Below the pieces are notes generated by a model. It worked only from the letters and a program-made list of their open reading frames with translations, was not told the origin of the DNA and searched no databases. The position numbers and the translations under genes are program-made. From an uncultured Collinsella sp. (lineage in GTDB: Bacteria > Actinomycetota > Coriobacteriia > Coriobacteriales > Coriobacteriaceae), in NCBI GenBank assembly GCA_900544645.1, contig UQWG01000011.1:1-48612 (forward strand): a stretch of DNA of 48,612 nt. Direction: 5' to 3'. Shown here in pieces: positions 14,020 through 21,860 of the stretch (position 1 is its first letter; every line of letters begins with the position of its first letter).

Positions 14020-15819
14020 ATGAGGTTTACTCATCCTGTCAACACGCTCAAGAAGCTCGGCTGCGGACTTGCATTTGGAGCAGCGGCCATTATGGCCATG
14101 CCGACTTCGGCGCTCGCTTGCACCCAGATCTACATGGGCAGCCAGCTCACGGCAGACGGCAACACGAACTACGGTCGCTCCGAAGACTTCGGCCCGCGCT
14201 ACATCAAGCACTTTGGCATCGAGCCCGCACACAAGGACGGCAGCAAGTACACCTCGATCGAGTCCGGCTTTGAGTACAATTCCAAGGGCGCAACCTACCG
14301 CTACACCTTCGTTCGCGACAACCCCTCTCAGTGGGAAGATCGTTACGATGCATATTCCGAGGCTGGCATCAACGAGAAGGGCGTCTCCTGCTCTGCCACG
14401 CTGAGCACCTCCTATAACGAGAAGGCAGAGGAAGCCGACCCCGTCACCGAGGAGACCGGCATCGGCGAGTACAACTACGCCAGCGTCATTCTGGGCGAGA
14501 GCGCCACGGCCCGCGAGGGTGTCGAGCTTCTCGGCAGCTTGATTGACGAGCAGGGCGTCTGCTCCAACGACCAGATCATCATTGCCGACAACAACGAGAC
14601 CTGGTTGTTTGCAGCGCTTTCCGGCCATCAGTGGATCGCCATGAGGCTCACTGACGATATCGCCTCGCTCAACCCCAACATCGGCAACCTCACCTATGAC
14701 GTCGACCTCGATGACACCGAGAACTGCCTCCACTCCAAGGGCATCGAGTCCATGCCTAAGGAGAAGGGCTTTGCCGAGTACACCGACGGCAAGTTCGACG
14801 TCGCCAAGACCTACGGCGAGGAGATTAGCGAGGCCGGTATGCACCAGTGGTCGCGCTATGTCCAGGGCCGCGATTACTTTATGGCTCCGCTTGCCGAGGG
14901 CACCGACTACGAGATCGTCAAGGACGAGCGCGAAGACGCTCGTGCCACGACCGGCGCCCTGGTCCACGAGATGCAGCCGCTGTTCTTCCAGCCCGGCAAG
15001 TCCGACTGGAACACCTTTGAGATGATTCGTTCCTTCGCCGCTCGCGGCGAGAATGTCGCCGGCCTCAACGCCAACACCGACGTCGCCTATGCCATCGGCT
15101 CCAACCGCAACACCGAGATCCACACCTTCCAGATCCGTCACGGCATGGACCCCGAGATCGCGACCATCCAGTGGGAGATGCTCTCCAACGCCGAGTTCTC
15201 CGTCGCTATCCCCCTCTATTCCGCACTGCTCACCGAGGTCAGCCCCTACTTCAGCGATCAGGACGTCTCCTTCGATCACTGTGAAGAGGAAGACGTCGTG
15301 AACAACGAGGAGCCCAAGAACTCCATCAACTACGTCCTCATGGACATCAACACGCTCGCCTATGAGAACCGCGACCACTGCGCTACCGGCGTTCGCGCCT
15401 ATCTCGACGCCCTGCAGAAGGAGCTCATTGAGCAGAACCTGACCGTCGACGAGGCCATGCAGGCCGCCGAGGACACCGGGGCCCGCACCGCCCTGGCCAA
15501 CAAGGCCGGCAAGGCAGCGACCAAGAACACCTACGTCAAGTGCAAGGCCATGCTAGAGGAGATGCGCGACTACCTCAAGGAGGGCGACTTCTCCGAGGAG
15601 TTCGTCCCGAGTGACTACGATGCCGACAACGACTGCCTGGTCGAGTCCATCACCTACGCCGACGAGGCTCTCTCCGATAAGGACGTTGCCGAGCCCGAAG
15701 ATGAGGAAGAGGCGACCGAGGAGAAGTCCGAGGGCAACAACATGGCCGCCATGGCCGTTGGCGCCGTCGTCATCATCGGTGTCTGCGGCTTCGTGCTCTA
15801 TCGTCGCAAGAAGGCCTAA
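14020..15819 (+). CDS. Secreted, membrane-anchored C69-family dipeptidase
   Basis: A 599-residue protein. The signal peptide has a KK start and a hydrophobic stretch, and ends in PTSALA. Cleavage at Ala33/Cys34 would expose Cys34 in CTQIYMGSQLTADG. Family C69 enzymes use exactly such an N-terminal cysteine nucleophile. The downstream body has YGRSEDFGPRY, the conserved core. Residues after about 555 are Glu-rich, followed by a membrane span (AAMAVGAVVIIGVCGFVLY) and a basic RRKKA tail, so the enzyme should stay on the outer face of the membrane. It would release amino acids from dipeptides. The start at 14020 has GGGAGG. A GC-rich stem-loop without a T-run (15839-15869) follows the stop. Confidence 0.92.
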   Translation: MRFTHPVNTLKKLGCGLAFGAAAIMAMPTSALACTQIYMGSQLTADGNTNYGRSEDFGPRYIKHFGIEPAHKDGSKYTSIESGFEYNSKGATYRYTFVRDNPSQWEDRYDAYSEAGINEKGVSCSATLSTSYNEKAEEADPVTEETGIGEYNYASVILGESATAREGVELLGSLIDEQGVCSNDQIIIADNNETWLFAALSGHQWIAMRLTDDIASLNPNIGNLTYDVDLDDTENCLHSKGIESMPKEKGFAEYTDGKFDVAKTYGEEISEAGMHQWSRYVQGRDYFMAPLAEGTDYEIVKDEREDARATTGALVHEMQPLFFQPGKSDWNTFEMIRSFAARGENVAGLNANTDVAYAIGSNRNTEIHTFQIRHGMDPEIATIQWEMLSNAEFSVAIPLYSALLTEVSPYFSDQDVSFDHCEEEDVVNNEEPKNSINYVLMDINTLAYENRDHCATGVRAYLDALQKELIEQNLTVDEAMQAAEDTGARTALANKAGKAATKNTYVKCKAMLEEMRDYLKEGDFSEEFVPSDYDADNDCLVESITYADEALSDKDVAEPEDEEEATEEKSEGNNMAAMAVGAVVIIGVCGFVLYRRKKA

Positions 15820-15946
15820 GAACCCCACACCTTAAGGCGCGGGCGGGATGGCCAAGGTCGCCCGCCCGCCCAGCCGCCCATTCGACCGGCGGGAAACGTC
15901 GCCGAAATCTTTTCAAAAAAGATTCCCTGCACACACTTCACTGTGC

Positions 15947-15952
15947 TATAGT
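15947..15952 (+). promoter_or_regulatory. Extended -10 promoter of the Trp-leader operon
   Basis: TGCTATAGT forms an extended -10 element, about 60 bases before the leader peptide start. The -35 region is weak (TTCCCT with 18-base spacing), which is common with an extended -10. Confidence 0.5.
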
Positions 15953-16010
15953 GCAGCGCAACAGCAACGAGGTGCGACCGCGCCACGGTATCACGAAAGG
16001 AGCCACCAAC

Positions 16011-16079
16011 ATGAAGAACACGATGACGTCTCTCAACAACTGGTGGTGGCGTGATGCGAATACGATCGGTCGACAGTGA
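16011..16079 (+). CDS. Trp-rich leader peptide (WWW) of the ECF transporter operon
   Basis: A 22-codon frame with a strong AAAGGAG eight bases before the ATG. Codons 11-13 are three consecutive TGG (Trp) codons in the context NNWWWRDAN. Three Trp in 22 codons, a close terminator downstream and a transporter gene after it are the hallmarks of a ribosome-mediated attenuation leader, as known for trp operons of enterobacteria and actinobacteria. When charged tRNA-Trp is scarce, the ribosome should stall on these codons and favour read-through. No annotation pipeline would normally keep such a short gene. Confidence 0.85.
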   Translation: MKNTMTSLNNWWWRDANTIGRQ

Positions 16080-16177
16080 GTCCCTCACGCCTGTTTTTGC
16101 GCTCTAGGTGATTGGAAGGCCTCCGGTTTCGCCGGGGGCCTTTTTCTATCTCGAGCCCGATCGCATTCGCATCACGC
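16048..16177 (+). promoter_or_regulatory. Attenuator region with alternative RNA pairings
   Basis: Pairing 1: GGCGTGA (16048-16054), directly at the last Trp codons, with TCACGCC (16085-16091). Pairing 2: the intrinsic terminator at 16118-16145. Pairing 3: 16049-16069 with 16157-16177, where 20 of 21 positions are complementary; it shares its 5' strand with pairing 1 and encloses the terminator. A ribosome stalled at codons 11-13 would cover the 5' strand of pairings 1 and 3. I could not find a convincing antiterminator that overlaps the terminator stem, so the exact switch is unresolved. Confidence 0.65.
16118..16146 (+). terminator. Intrinsic terminator in the Trp leader
   Basis: A 9-bp stem GGCCTCCGG / CCGGGGGCC (one G-U pair) with a 5-base loop, followed by TTTTTC. 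It lies between the leader peptide stop and the S-component gene, 79 bases before its start codon. Confidence 0.88.
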
Positions 16178-16224
16178 GCCTCCGCTTTCTTCTCTTGTAC
16201 TTCCCTTCCGAAAGGATTTTCACC

Positions 16225-16797
16225 ATGTCTCAGAACACAACCACCGCACAGCCCCGCACCGTCCAGACCGCCGACCGCGGCAAACTCGACGTCCGCGCCC
16301 TCGTCTTGCTCGCCATCCTGCTTGCCGCCGGCTTCATCCTCAACTTCACCGTCGGCAAGGCAATCTCGGGCATCTCGGGCGGTATGATCAGCCCCGAGTT
16401 CATCATCTCGGCATTCTGCCTCACCATCCTGGTCGTTCGTCCCAACATTGGCCAGGCGCTCGTCATTGGTCTCATCTCGGCGGCCGTGATCCAGATCACT
16501 ACCACCTCGCCGTTTGTCGATTTTGCCGCCGAGGGCATCGCCGCTATGCTCATGGCCGTCATTGTCAACGCTGCCGCCAAGGACGGCCAGGTTAAGCCCG
16601 TCGTCGCCATCGCCGCAACATTCGTGACCACCTTTGTCTCGGGCGTCATCTTCATGGTCATCAAGATGGCCATGCTCGGCGTTGTGGGCGAGCTCGCCGC
16701 AGCCATGCTGCCCGTCGTCGCCATGACCGCCGTATTTAACGCCATTCTGGTCGGCGCCCTCTACCTGCCCATCCAGAAGGCCCTTAAGCTCAACTAA
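16225..16797 (+). CDS. ECF transporter S component, predicted tryptophan-specific
   Basis: A 190-residue integral membrane protein with about five or six hydrophobic spans, starting after a polar N-terminus of about 25 residues. The GKAISGISGGMISPEFIISAF segment and the overall length fit energy-coupling-factor S components, which bind the substrate. ATPase and EcfT genes follow on the same strand. The upstream WWW leader and attenuator point to tryptophan as the substrate. The protein contains no tryptophan residue itself, which suits expression during tryptophan starvation. It resembles the role of TrpP of Bacilli, but I do not claim orthology. The start at 16225 has AAAGGA nine bases upstream. 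Confidence 0.82.
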   Translation: MSQNTTTAQPRTVQTADRGKLDVRALVLLAILLAAGFILNFTVGKAISGISGGMISPEFIISAFCLTILVVRPNIGQALVIGLISAAVIQITTTSPFVDFAAEGIAAMLMAVIVNAAAKDGQVKPVVAIAATFVTTFVSGVIFMVIKMAMLGVVGELAAAMLPVVAMTAVFNAILVGALYLPIQKALKLN

Positions 16798-16803
16798 CCT
16801 GCT

Positions 16804-16904
16804 CGGCTTTACGAGCCACCCCATCTTGGCGTTCATTCGTCGCTCGCGTACCCAAGTACGCTTCGCTCCTCTTTCGCGCCAACCTGGGGCACCTCGTAAA
16901 GCCG
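16804..16904. repeat. Nested imperfect inverted repeat E
   Basis: Arms 16804-16831 and 16877-16904 pair over 28 bases in blocks: CGGCTTTACGAG, CCCCA and TGGCG are perfect, separated by two 3-base mismatched blocks at the same places in each arm. The interior has a perfect hairpin GCGTAC-CCAA-GTACGC (16846-16861). It lies between the S component and the ATPase genes and may reduce transcription into the ATPase gene. Confidence 0.85.
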
Positions 16905-16947
16905 TTTCCGTGCTTCACCACCAAAGACTGTCCCAAACAACGAGCTT

Positions 16948-16991
16948 TTGGGGACGTTCCTAAACGACTTGTCATGTAAGAACGTCCCCAA
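16948..16991. repeat. Hairpin with GGGGACGTTC arms (REP-like motif)
   Basis: A perfect 12-bp inverted repeat, TTGGGGACGTTC / GAACGTCCCCAA, with a 20-base loop, ends 18 bases before the ATPase start codon. The arm resembles motifs at 19590, 40531 and 41744 in this window (GGGGACAGG type), which recall short extragenic palindromes. Confidence 0.75.
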
Positions 16992-17009
16992 TGACTATGA
17001 AAGGTATCC

Positions 17010-18761
17010 ATGGAAACGATCATCAACGTCGACGATGTCTCGTTCTCCTATGGCACGCAAACCGAGCAGGCGCTCAGCCACGTTTCGCTCAGCGTGAACA
17101 AGGGAGATTTCATCGGCATCATCGGGCCCTCGGGCGCCGGTAAGTCCACACTTGCCGCCTGTCTGTCGGGCGCCGTGCCTCACCACTACACCGGCGCCTT
17201 TTATGGCTCCGTGTTAGTTGACGGCCACGACACCTGCGAGGTCTCGCTCACCGACATATCGCAGATCGTCGGTAGCGTGCTGCAAGACATTGACACGCAG
17301 ATGGTCGCTTCGGTCGTTGAGGATGAGATGCTCTTTGGTCTCGAGAACTTTGGCGTTCCGCACGACCAGATCGAGCAGCACGTGAGCGAGACGCTTAAGA
17401 CCGTCGGCATTAGCGACCTGCGCGACCGCGAGATCGCCACCCTCTCGGGCGGTCAAAAGCAAAAGGTAGCTATCGCCGCCATCCTCGCCATGCGTCCGCG
17501 CGTCTTAGTGCTCGATGAGCCAACCGCAGCACTCGACCCCGCCAGTTCCACCTTGGTCTTCGAGACGCTGCGCGAGGCAAACCGCGCGCTCGGCATCACC
17601 ATCGTCGTCGTTGAGCAAAAGGTCGCTCTGCTTTCGGAGTACTGCAACCGTGTGTTGGTGCTCGATCACGGCCAGATCGCGCTGCAAGGTGAGCCGCACG
17701 AGGTCTTCGCACGCACCGACGAGCTTCGCACCATCGGCGTCGATTGTCCGCGCGTCACGCGCATCTTCAACAGTCTCGAGGCCGATGGCTTGGTAAGCGG
17801 CACGCCCTGTCTGGATGTCGACGAGGCAGAACGCCTGATCACGGAAATCGTCGACCCCGACCGTGCGACAAGCGATACCCAGGCGCCCGCAGGCTCCCCG
17901 CACGCGCCGTCGCTGCGCCCGCATGCGAAAGACGCCGAGCCGGTGCTCACCTTTGACCATGTCGAGTTTTCTTACCCCCATGGAGGCGCCGCCGTCCACG
18001 ACCTCAACTTGACGCTCTACCCCGGCGAGCTCGTGGGCATTGTCGGCCAAAACGGAGCCGGCAAAACCACGCTCACCAAACTGCTCACGGGTTTGCTCAA
18101 GCCCGCATCGGGCAGCGTACGCGTTACGGGCTTGGACACGGCATCGGTTCCCACGAGCCGCATCGCACACGAAGTGGCAACGCTTTTCCAGAACCCCGAC
18201 CGCCAAATCTGCAAAGACACCGTGTTCGACGAGGTCGCCTTTGGTCTAGAACTTGCCGGCATCGACCGCGCCGAAGCCCTGCGTCGCGCCCAGCTGGTCA
18301 TCGACCGCTTTGGTCTGCCCGCCGACGAGGCACCGTTCTCACTGTCGCGCGGCCAACGCCAGATGGTGGCGCTGGCCTCCGTTGTGGTGATCGAGCCCAA
18401 GATCGTGGTGCTCGACGAACCCACGAGCGGCCTGGACTACCGCGAGTGCATGACCGTGATGGAAACGGTGCGCACCATGGCAGAGCGCGGTTGCGCCGTC
18501 ATCATGGTCTGTCACGACATGGAAGTCGTTTCCGACTTTGCCGAGCGCATCGTGGTGATGGCCAACGGTCGCATCCTCGACCGCGGCCGCACGCACGAGC
18601 TGTTCTCGAACATCGAACTCATGCAGCGTGCCTACGTTGAGCCGCCCCAGGTCATCGAACTCTCGCGCCGTCTGGCATCCACCGTCTCGCCCGCCTTTAC
18701 GCAGGTGAGTGAGGTCACTGATATCGTTCGCATTACCGAGGAGATGGTCCGCCGTGGTTAA
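17010..18761 (+). CDS. ECF transporter double ATPase (EcfA-EcfA' fusion)
   Basis: A 583-residue protein made of two ABC ATPase domains. Domain 1 has Walker A GPSGAGKST (39-47), signature LSGGQ (145-149) and Walker B VLVLDE (165-170). Domain 2 has Walker A GQNGAGKTT (346-354), an altered signature LSRGQ (445-449) and Walker B IVVLDE (465-470). They are joined by a linker of about 40 residues rich in Pro, Ala and His. Hydrolysis in the cytoplasm drives the S component through EcfT. No tryptophan occurs in the whole protein. AAAGG precedes the ATG by five bases, and the gene overlaps ecfT by 8 bases. Confidence 0.95.
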   Translation: METIINVDDVSFSYGTQTEQALSHVSLSVNKGDFIGIIGPSGAGKSTLAACLSGAVPHHYTGAFYGSVLVDGHDTCEVSLTDISQIVGSVLQDIDTQMVASVVEDEMLFGLENFGVPHDQIEQHVSETLKTVGISDLRDREIATLSGGQKQKVAIAAILAMRPRVLVLDEPTAALDPASSTLVFETLREANRALGITIVVVEQKVALLSEYCNRVLVLDHGQIALQGEPHEVFARTDELRTIGVDCPRVTRIFNSLEADGLVSGTPCLDVDEAERLITEIVDPDRATSDTQAPAGSPHAPSLRPHAKDAEPVLTFDHVEFSYPHGGAAVHDLNLTLYPGELVGIVGQNGAGKTTLTKLLTGLLKPASGSVRVTGLDTASVPTSRIAHEVATLFQNPDRQICKDTVFDEVAFGLELAGIDRAEALRRAQLVIDRFGLPADEAPFSLSRGQRQMVALASVVVIEPKIVVLDEPTSGLDYRECMTVMETVRTMAERGCAVIMVCHDMEVVSDFAERIVVMANGRILDRGRTHELFSNIELMQRAYVEPPQVIELSRRLASTVSPAFTQVSEVTDIVRITEEMVRRG

Positions 18762-19500
18762 CGTCATCGACTACATGCCGGGCGACACGCTGCTACACCG
18801 CCTGAACCCCGTCATCAAACTGGGCCTCGCCGCCGCCATCATCATCGGCATTTTCTTGACCGACACCTATGTGGCACTGCTGGGCTTTCTGGCACTCACG
18901 CTCGCGCTGGGAGCCTACGCCGGCGTCGTCGACCGCCTGCTCGCGCTGCTCAAGCTACTGATTCCACTCGCGCTCATCATGCTGGTGCTGCAGCTGGCTT
19001 TTATGCGCGATGGCAACGTGGTGTGGAGCTTTGTCACCGATGAAGGCCTCATCACCGGAACAAAGGCCTGTCTGCGTCTGCTGGGCGTGGCGCTACCGCT
19101 TATTCTGATGCTCATGGTGACCAAGCTCAACGACCTTGCCAACGCCTGCGTCGAGGTGCTGCACGTTCCGTATCGTTACGCCTTCACCTTTACCACGGCG
19201 CTGCGCTTTGTGCCAGTGTTTGGCCAGGAGATGAACGCCATCATGGAGGCGCAGACCGCACGCGGCATCGAGTATGACACCAAGAACCCCATCAAGAAGC
19301 TTCAGCTCATGCTGCCGTTGTGCGTGCCGCTACTGATCTCGAGCGTGGGTAAAACCGATGCCACGGCCTTGGCGGCCGAGCAGCGCGGCTTCTACCTGCG
19401 CACGCGCGCGAGCTCGTACAAGCGCTACCCCATCAAGGGCCAGGACATTGCCATGCTTATTGTTAGCATTGCCCTCATTGTCCTCGGCTTCCTGTTCTAA
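18754..19500 (+). CDS. ECF transporter transmembrane component EcfT
   Basis: About 248 residues with several membrane spans in the first half. DYMPGDTLLHRLNPVIKL at the start is typical of EcfT, and two cytoplasmic coupling motifs are seen as MEAQTARGIEY and ALAAEQRGFYL, matching the Ala-Arg-Gly type signatures that dock to the ATPases. It has a single Trp (NVVW). The GTG at 18754 is chosen because it overlaps the ATPase stop (GTGGTTAA) and has GGAG ten bases upstream. A terminator-like stem follows at 19531-19565. It completes the S-A-A'-T module in one operon. Confidence 0.93.
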   Translation: MVNVIDYMPGDTLLHRLNPVIKLGLAAAIIIGIFLTDTYVALLGFLALTLALGAYAGVVDRLLALLKLLIPLALIMLVLQLAFMRDGNVVWSFVTDEGLITGTKACLRLLGVALPLILMLMVTKLNDLANACVEVLHVPYRYAFTFTTALRFVPVFGQEMNAIMEAQTARGIEYDTKNPIKKLQLMLPLCVPLLISSVGKTDATALAAEQRGFYLRTRASSYKRYPIKGQDIAMLIVSIALIVLGFLF

Positions 19501-19530
19501 CCCATCGCCACCGGCAACCGATAAATTCAA

Positions 19531-19565
19531 AAGGCCTCGGCTCGCACCAAACGAGTCGAGGCCTT
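19531..19565 (+). terminator. Terminator after the ECF operon
   Basis: AAGGCCTCGGCTCG pairs with CGAGTCGAGGCCTT with one mismatch, about 30 bases after the ecfT stop. The T-tail is weak on the plus strand. A small CCTG/CAGG hairpin of the GGGACAGG type follows at 19597-19617. Confidence 0.6.
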
Positions 19566-19624
19566 ACTGTTCCCCCAGATAAAACCTACCAAAATAAACC
19601 TGTCCCTTTTTGGCAGGTCGAGGG

Positions 19625-20371
19625 CTACAGGCGGTAGGGGGCGCCGCTGCGGATGATGGATTCGCGCACCAGGACGTCCATGGCGTCAAGGGTAATCTCG
19701 GGCATCTCTCGGTACTTTTTCAGCACCGAGAGCTCGGTGCAGGCCAGAATGACGCGGTCGCAGCCGCTGCGGGCGAACTCCCACATCACGCGGTCAAACT
19801 TGTCCATATCGGGCTCGCGTCCGGCCTTCACGTCATCATAAATCAGCGACATCACGTCGGCCTGGCGCTTCTCGCTGGGATAGACGACCTCGACGCCCGC
19901 GGCCTCGCACTCGCGCCCGTAGACGCCGGCACCCACGGTGCCGTCGGTGCCCATGATGCCGATCTTGCGCACCGGCTCGGACGGCATGCTCAGGTTGGGA
20001 TCGAACTCGCACTCCCCCATCACCGCGCCCGCCAGGGCATAGCGCACCGACTCGCGCGGCATGTGGATAATCGGCACCTTGGTGAACGACTGAATCTGGT
20101 CGTAGAAGTAGTGCGACGTGTTGCAGGGAATGGCGATATGAGCACAGCCCAGTCCCTCGAGCGCCCGTGCACATTCCTTCATGGTCGCCAGCAGCTCGGC
20201 ATGCTCGCCGGTCTTGATGGCCAGCGTACGGTCGGGCATGGTCGACTTGGAAAGTACCACCATGTCGATATGCTCCTGATCACAGGTAGCAGCCGTATGA
20301 CGCACGACCTGGTCGTAGTAATACGACGTGGCCTCAGCGCCCATGCCGCCGATAACTCCCAGCTTTTCCAT
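19625..20371 (-). CDS. Aspartate racemase family protein
   Basis: A 248-residue cofactor-independent amino-acid racemase. It opens with KLGVIGGMGAEAT and has the two catalytic cysteines in PCNTSHYF (Cys83) and LACTELSVL (Cys211), as in aspartate/glutamate racemases. IGIMGTDGTVGAGVY starts the second half. The ATG at 20371 is preceded by AAGGAGG at ideal spacing; a longer frame lacks this. The gene lies 84 bases after an ATP-grasp ligase gene resembling D-aspartate ligase, in the same direction. The pair mirrors the Asl-fm/Rac-fm pair of Enterococcus faecium, so D-aspartate for the peptidoglycan cross-bridge is the likely product. Confidence 0.9.
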   Translation of the reverse strand: MEKLGVIGGMGAEATSYYYDQVVRHTAATCDQEHIDMVVLSKSTMPDRTLAIKTGEHAELLATMKECARALEGLGCAHIAIPCNTSHYFYDQIQSFTKVPIIHMPRESVRYALAGAVMGECEFDPNLSMPSEPVRKIGIMGTDGTVGAGVYGRECEAAGVEVVYPSEKRQADVMSLIYDDVKAGREPDMDKFDRVMWEFARSGCDRVILACTELSVLKKYREMPEITLDAMDVLVRESIIRSGAPYRL

Positions 20372-20455
20372 CGCCGCCTCCTTGGTGACGCCCATGCAAT
20401 TGCTCGTATCATGCCCGCGCCCGTCCGATGCAAACCGGGCGGGCGCCGCGCTCAT

Positions 20456-21712
20456 CTACTTGTAATACGTCTTGAACAGCTTAAAGTGACGCAGCTTGGT
20501 GTGCCACATGCGCAACCAGCGGTTAAAGACAAAATCGCCCTTCATAAACGAAGGATCGGCAGCCTTGCCCTCCTTGGCCAGACGATGCGCCTTCGCACGC
20601 AGCTCGGGGTCCTTGACATACTTGTCAACGACGCCCATGGGGACGACCATCCACAACGCCTCGTCCTGCGCCGTCACAAATTCCGGCTCAAACGGACGGT
20701 TATAGACGTACTCATCCACCACGTATTTAGCAACGTTAAAGCCGCTGTTGGTGACGTAGTAGTTACTGCGGCCCTGACGCGTGTTGAAGTCGAAGAACTT
20801 AAACGAACCATCGCGTTGGTCGTACTTGACGTCGAAGTTGGAGAAGCCCGTGAACTTAAGGTCCTCAAGCAGCTTGCGCACGCCACCCATGAGCTCGTCG
20901 TTGGGCTCGGTGATGATGCAGGCGTGGTTGCCGACACCATGGGGCTGATGCTCCTCGAGCAGCACGTGACCCAGGCACATCATGCGAACCTTGCCGTTGC
21001 GGTCGGAATAACTGGTAAGCACGCGCATGTACTCGTCGTTGCCGGGCACGCGGTCCTGCAAGATGAGGTCATCGGTGTAGCCACTGGCGTACACATCGCG
21101 AATGACCTGCTCCAGCTCGGCGCTATCGGCAATCTCGTAGGCCTTCTTCTGGCCCTCGAACTCGTGCTCCCACCACATGATGCCGTCAGAGGGCTTCAGA
21201 ATCATCGGGAAGGGAAAGTCGATCTGGTCGAGCACCTCGGCGGAAGCCTCGCCCTGGGCGTTGAGCATCGCCATGGTAAAGGTAAACGTGTGCGGATAGG
21301 GTACACCGTGCTTCTCGCACAGCTCGTAGAAGATCTCCTTCTTCTGGCACTGCTCGAGCATACTGTAGGGCGCATAGGGCGCGATGACGTTGGAGGCAAG
21401 CTGGCCGGCATCCTGAGCCTGTGCGGCAAGCGCGACGTAGTTATCGCCGCAGCCCATGAGGATAATCTTCTTATCGGGATTGGCCTGTGCAATGCCGTTG
21501 ACGGTCTCGATCATGACCGGCATAGTGTCGATATCCACATTGGGCGTATAGTCGATAATCTGGCTGCGGTGTGCAGGACCCGTCTGATACTTGCCAAAGA
21601 CCAGGCTCTTGACCTGATACTCCTCGTAGAAGGCGCGCGCCACCGAATAGGCGTTGATATCGCCGCCGAGCAGCACGGGTATAAACTCGCGCTCTGTAAA
21701 CTGCAATGCCAT
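20456..21712 (-). CDS. ATP-grasp ligase, probable D-aspartate ligase
   Basis: A 418-residue ATP-grasp protein. FIPVLLGGDINAYSVARAFYE is the N-terminal Rossmann-like part. FPMILKPSDG begins the ATP-binding region, NDEYMRVLTSY and the metal site FKFFDFNTRQGRSNYY follow. These features fit the carboxylate-amine ligase group that includes D-aspartate ligase, which adds D-Asp to the side-chain amine of the diamino acid in peptidoglycan precursors. The downstream racemase supports this. Other ATP-grasp ligases of surface polymers remain possible. GGAAGTTTCC precedes the ATG. No membrane segment is seen, so it should act in the cytoplasm. Confidence 0.8.
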   Translation of the reverse strand: MALQFTEREFIPVLLGGDINAYSVARAFYEEYQVKSLVFGKYQTGPAHRSQIIDYTPNVDIDTMPVMIETVNGIAQANPDKKIILMGCGDNYVALAAQAQDAGQLASNVIAPYAPYSMLEQCQKKEIFYELCEKHGVPYPHTFTFTMAMLNAQGEASAEVLDQIDFPFPMILKPSDGIMWWEHEFEGQKKAYEIADSAELEQVIRDVYASGYTDDLILQDRVPGNDEYMRVLTSYSDRNGKVRMMCLGHVLLEEHQPHGVGNHACIITEPNDELMGGVRKLLEDLKFTGFSNFDVKYDQRDGSFKFFDFNTRQGRSNYYVTNSGFNVAKYVVDEYVYNRPFEPEFVTAQDEALWMVVPMGVVDKYVKDPELRAKAHRLAKEGKAADPSFMKGDFVFNRWLRMWHTKLRHFKLFKTYYK

Positions 21713-21860
21713 GGAAACTTCCTATCATCAACTGCCCGTACGATGGGCGGTCTTTATGCAACTGGTTTATTCTAGCGTGCCAAACCGCCGCTTCCCAAAG
21801 TTCCACCATATCTATGGCAAGCAGGCGCTTATGATCGAGCCCGCAGGGTTCCGTAACGTT

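Noticed and set aside
13969..15378. A 469-codon minus-strand frame opposite the C69 dipeptidase
   Set aside because: Antisense shadow with no recognisable domain or ribosome site.
16011..16225. T-box riboswitch as the control of the ECF operon
   Set aside because: No T-box consensus (AGGGTGG-type sequence) precedes the terminator, while a translated leader with three Trp codons is present.
19610..21775. A 721-codon open frame on the plus strand
   Set aside because: It is antisense to both the racemase and the D-Asp ligase-like genes and spans their intergenic gap; its translation is low-complexity Leu/Val/His/Gly-rich, as is usual for antisense frames in GC-rich DNA.
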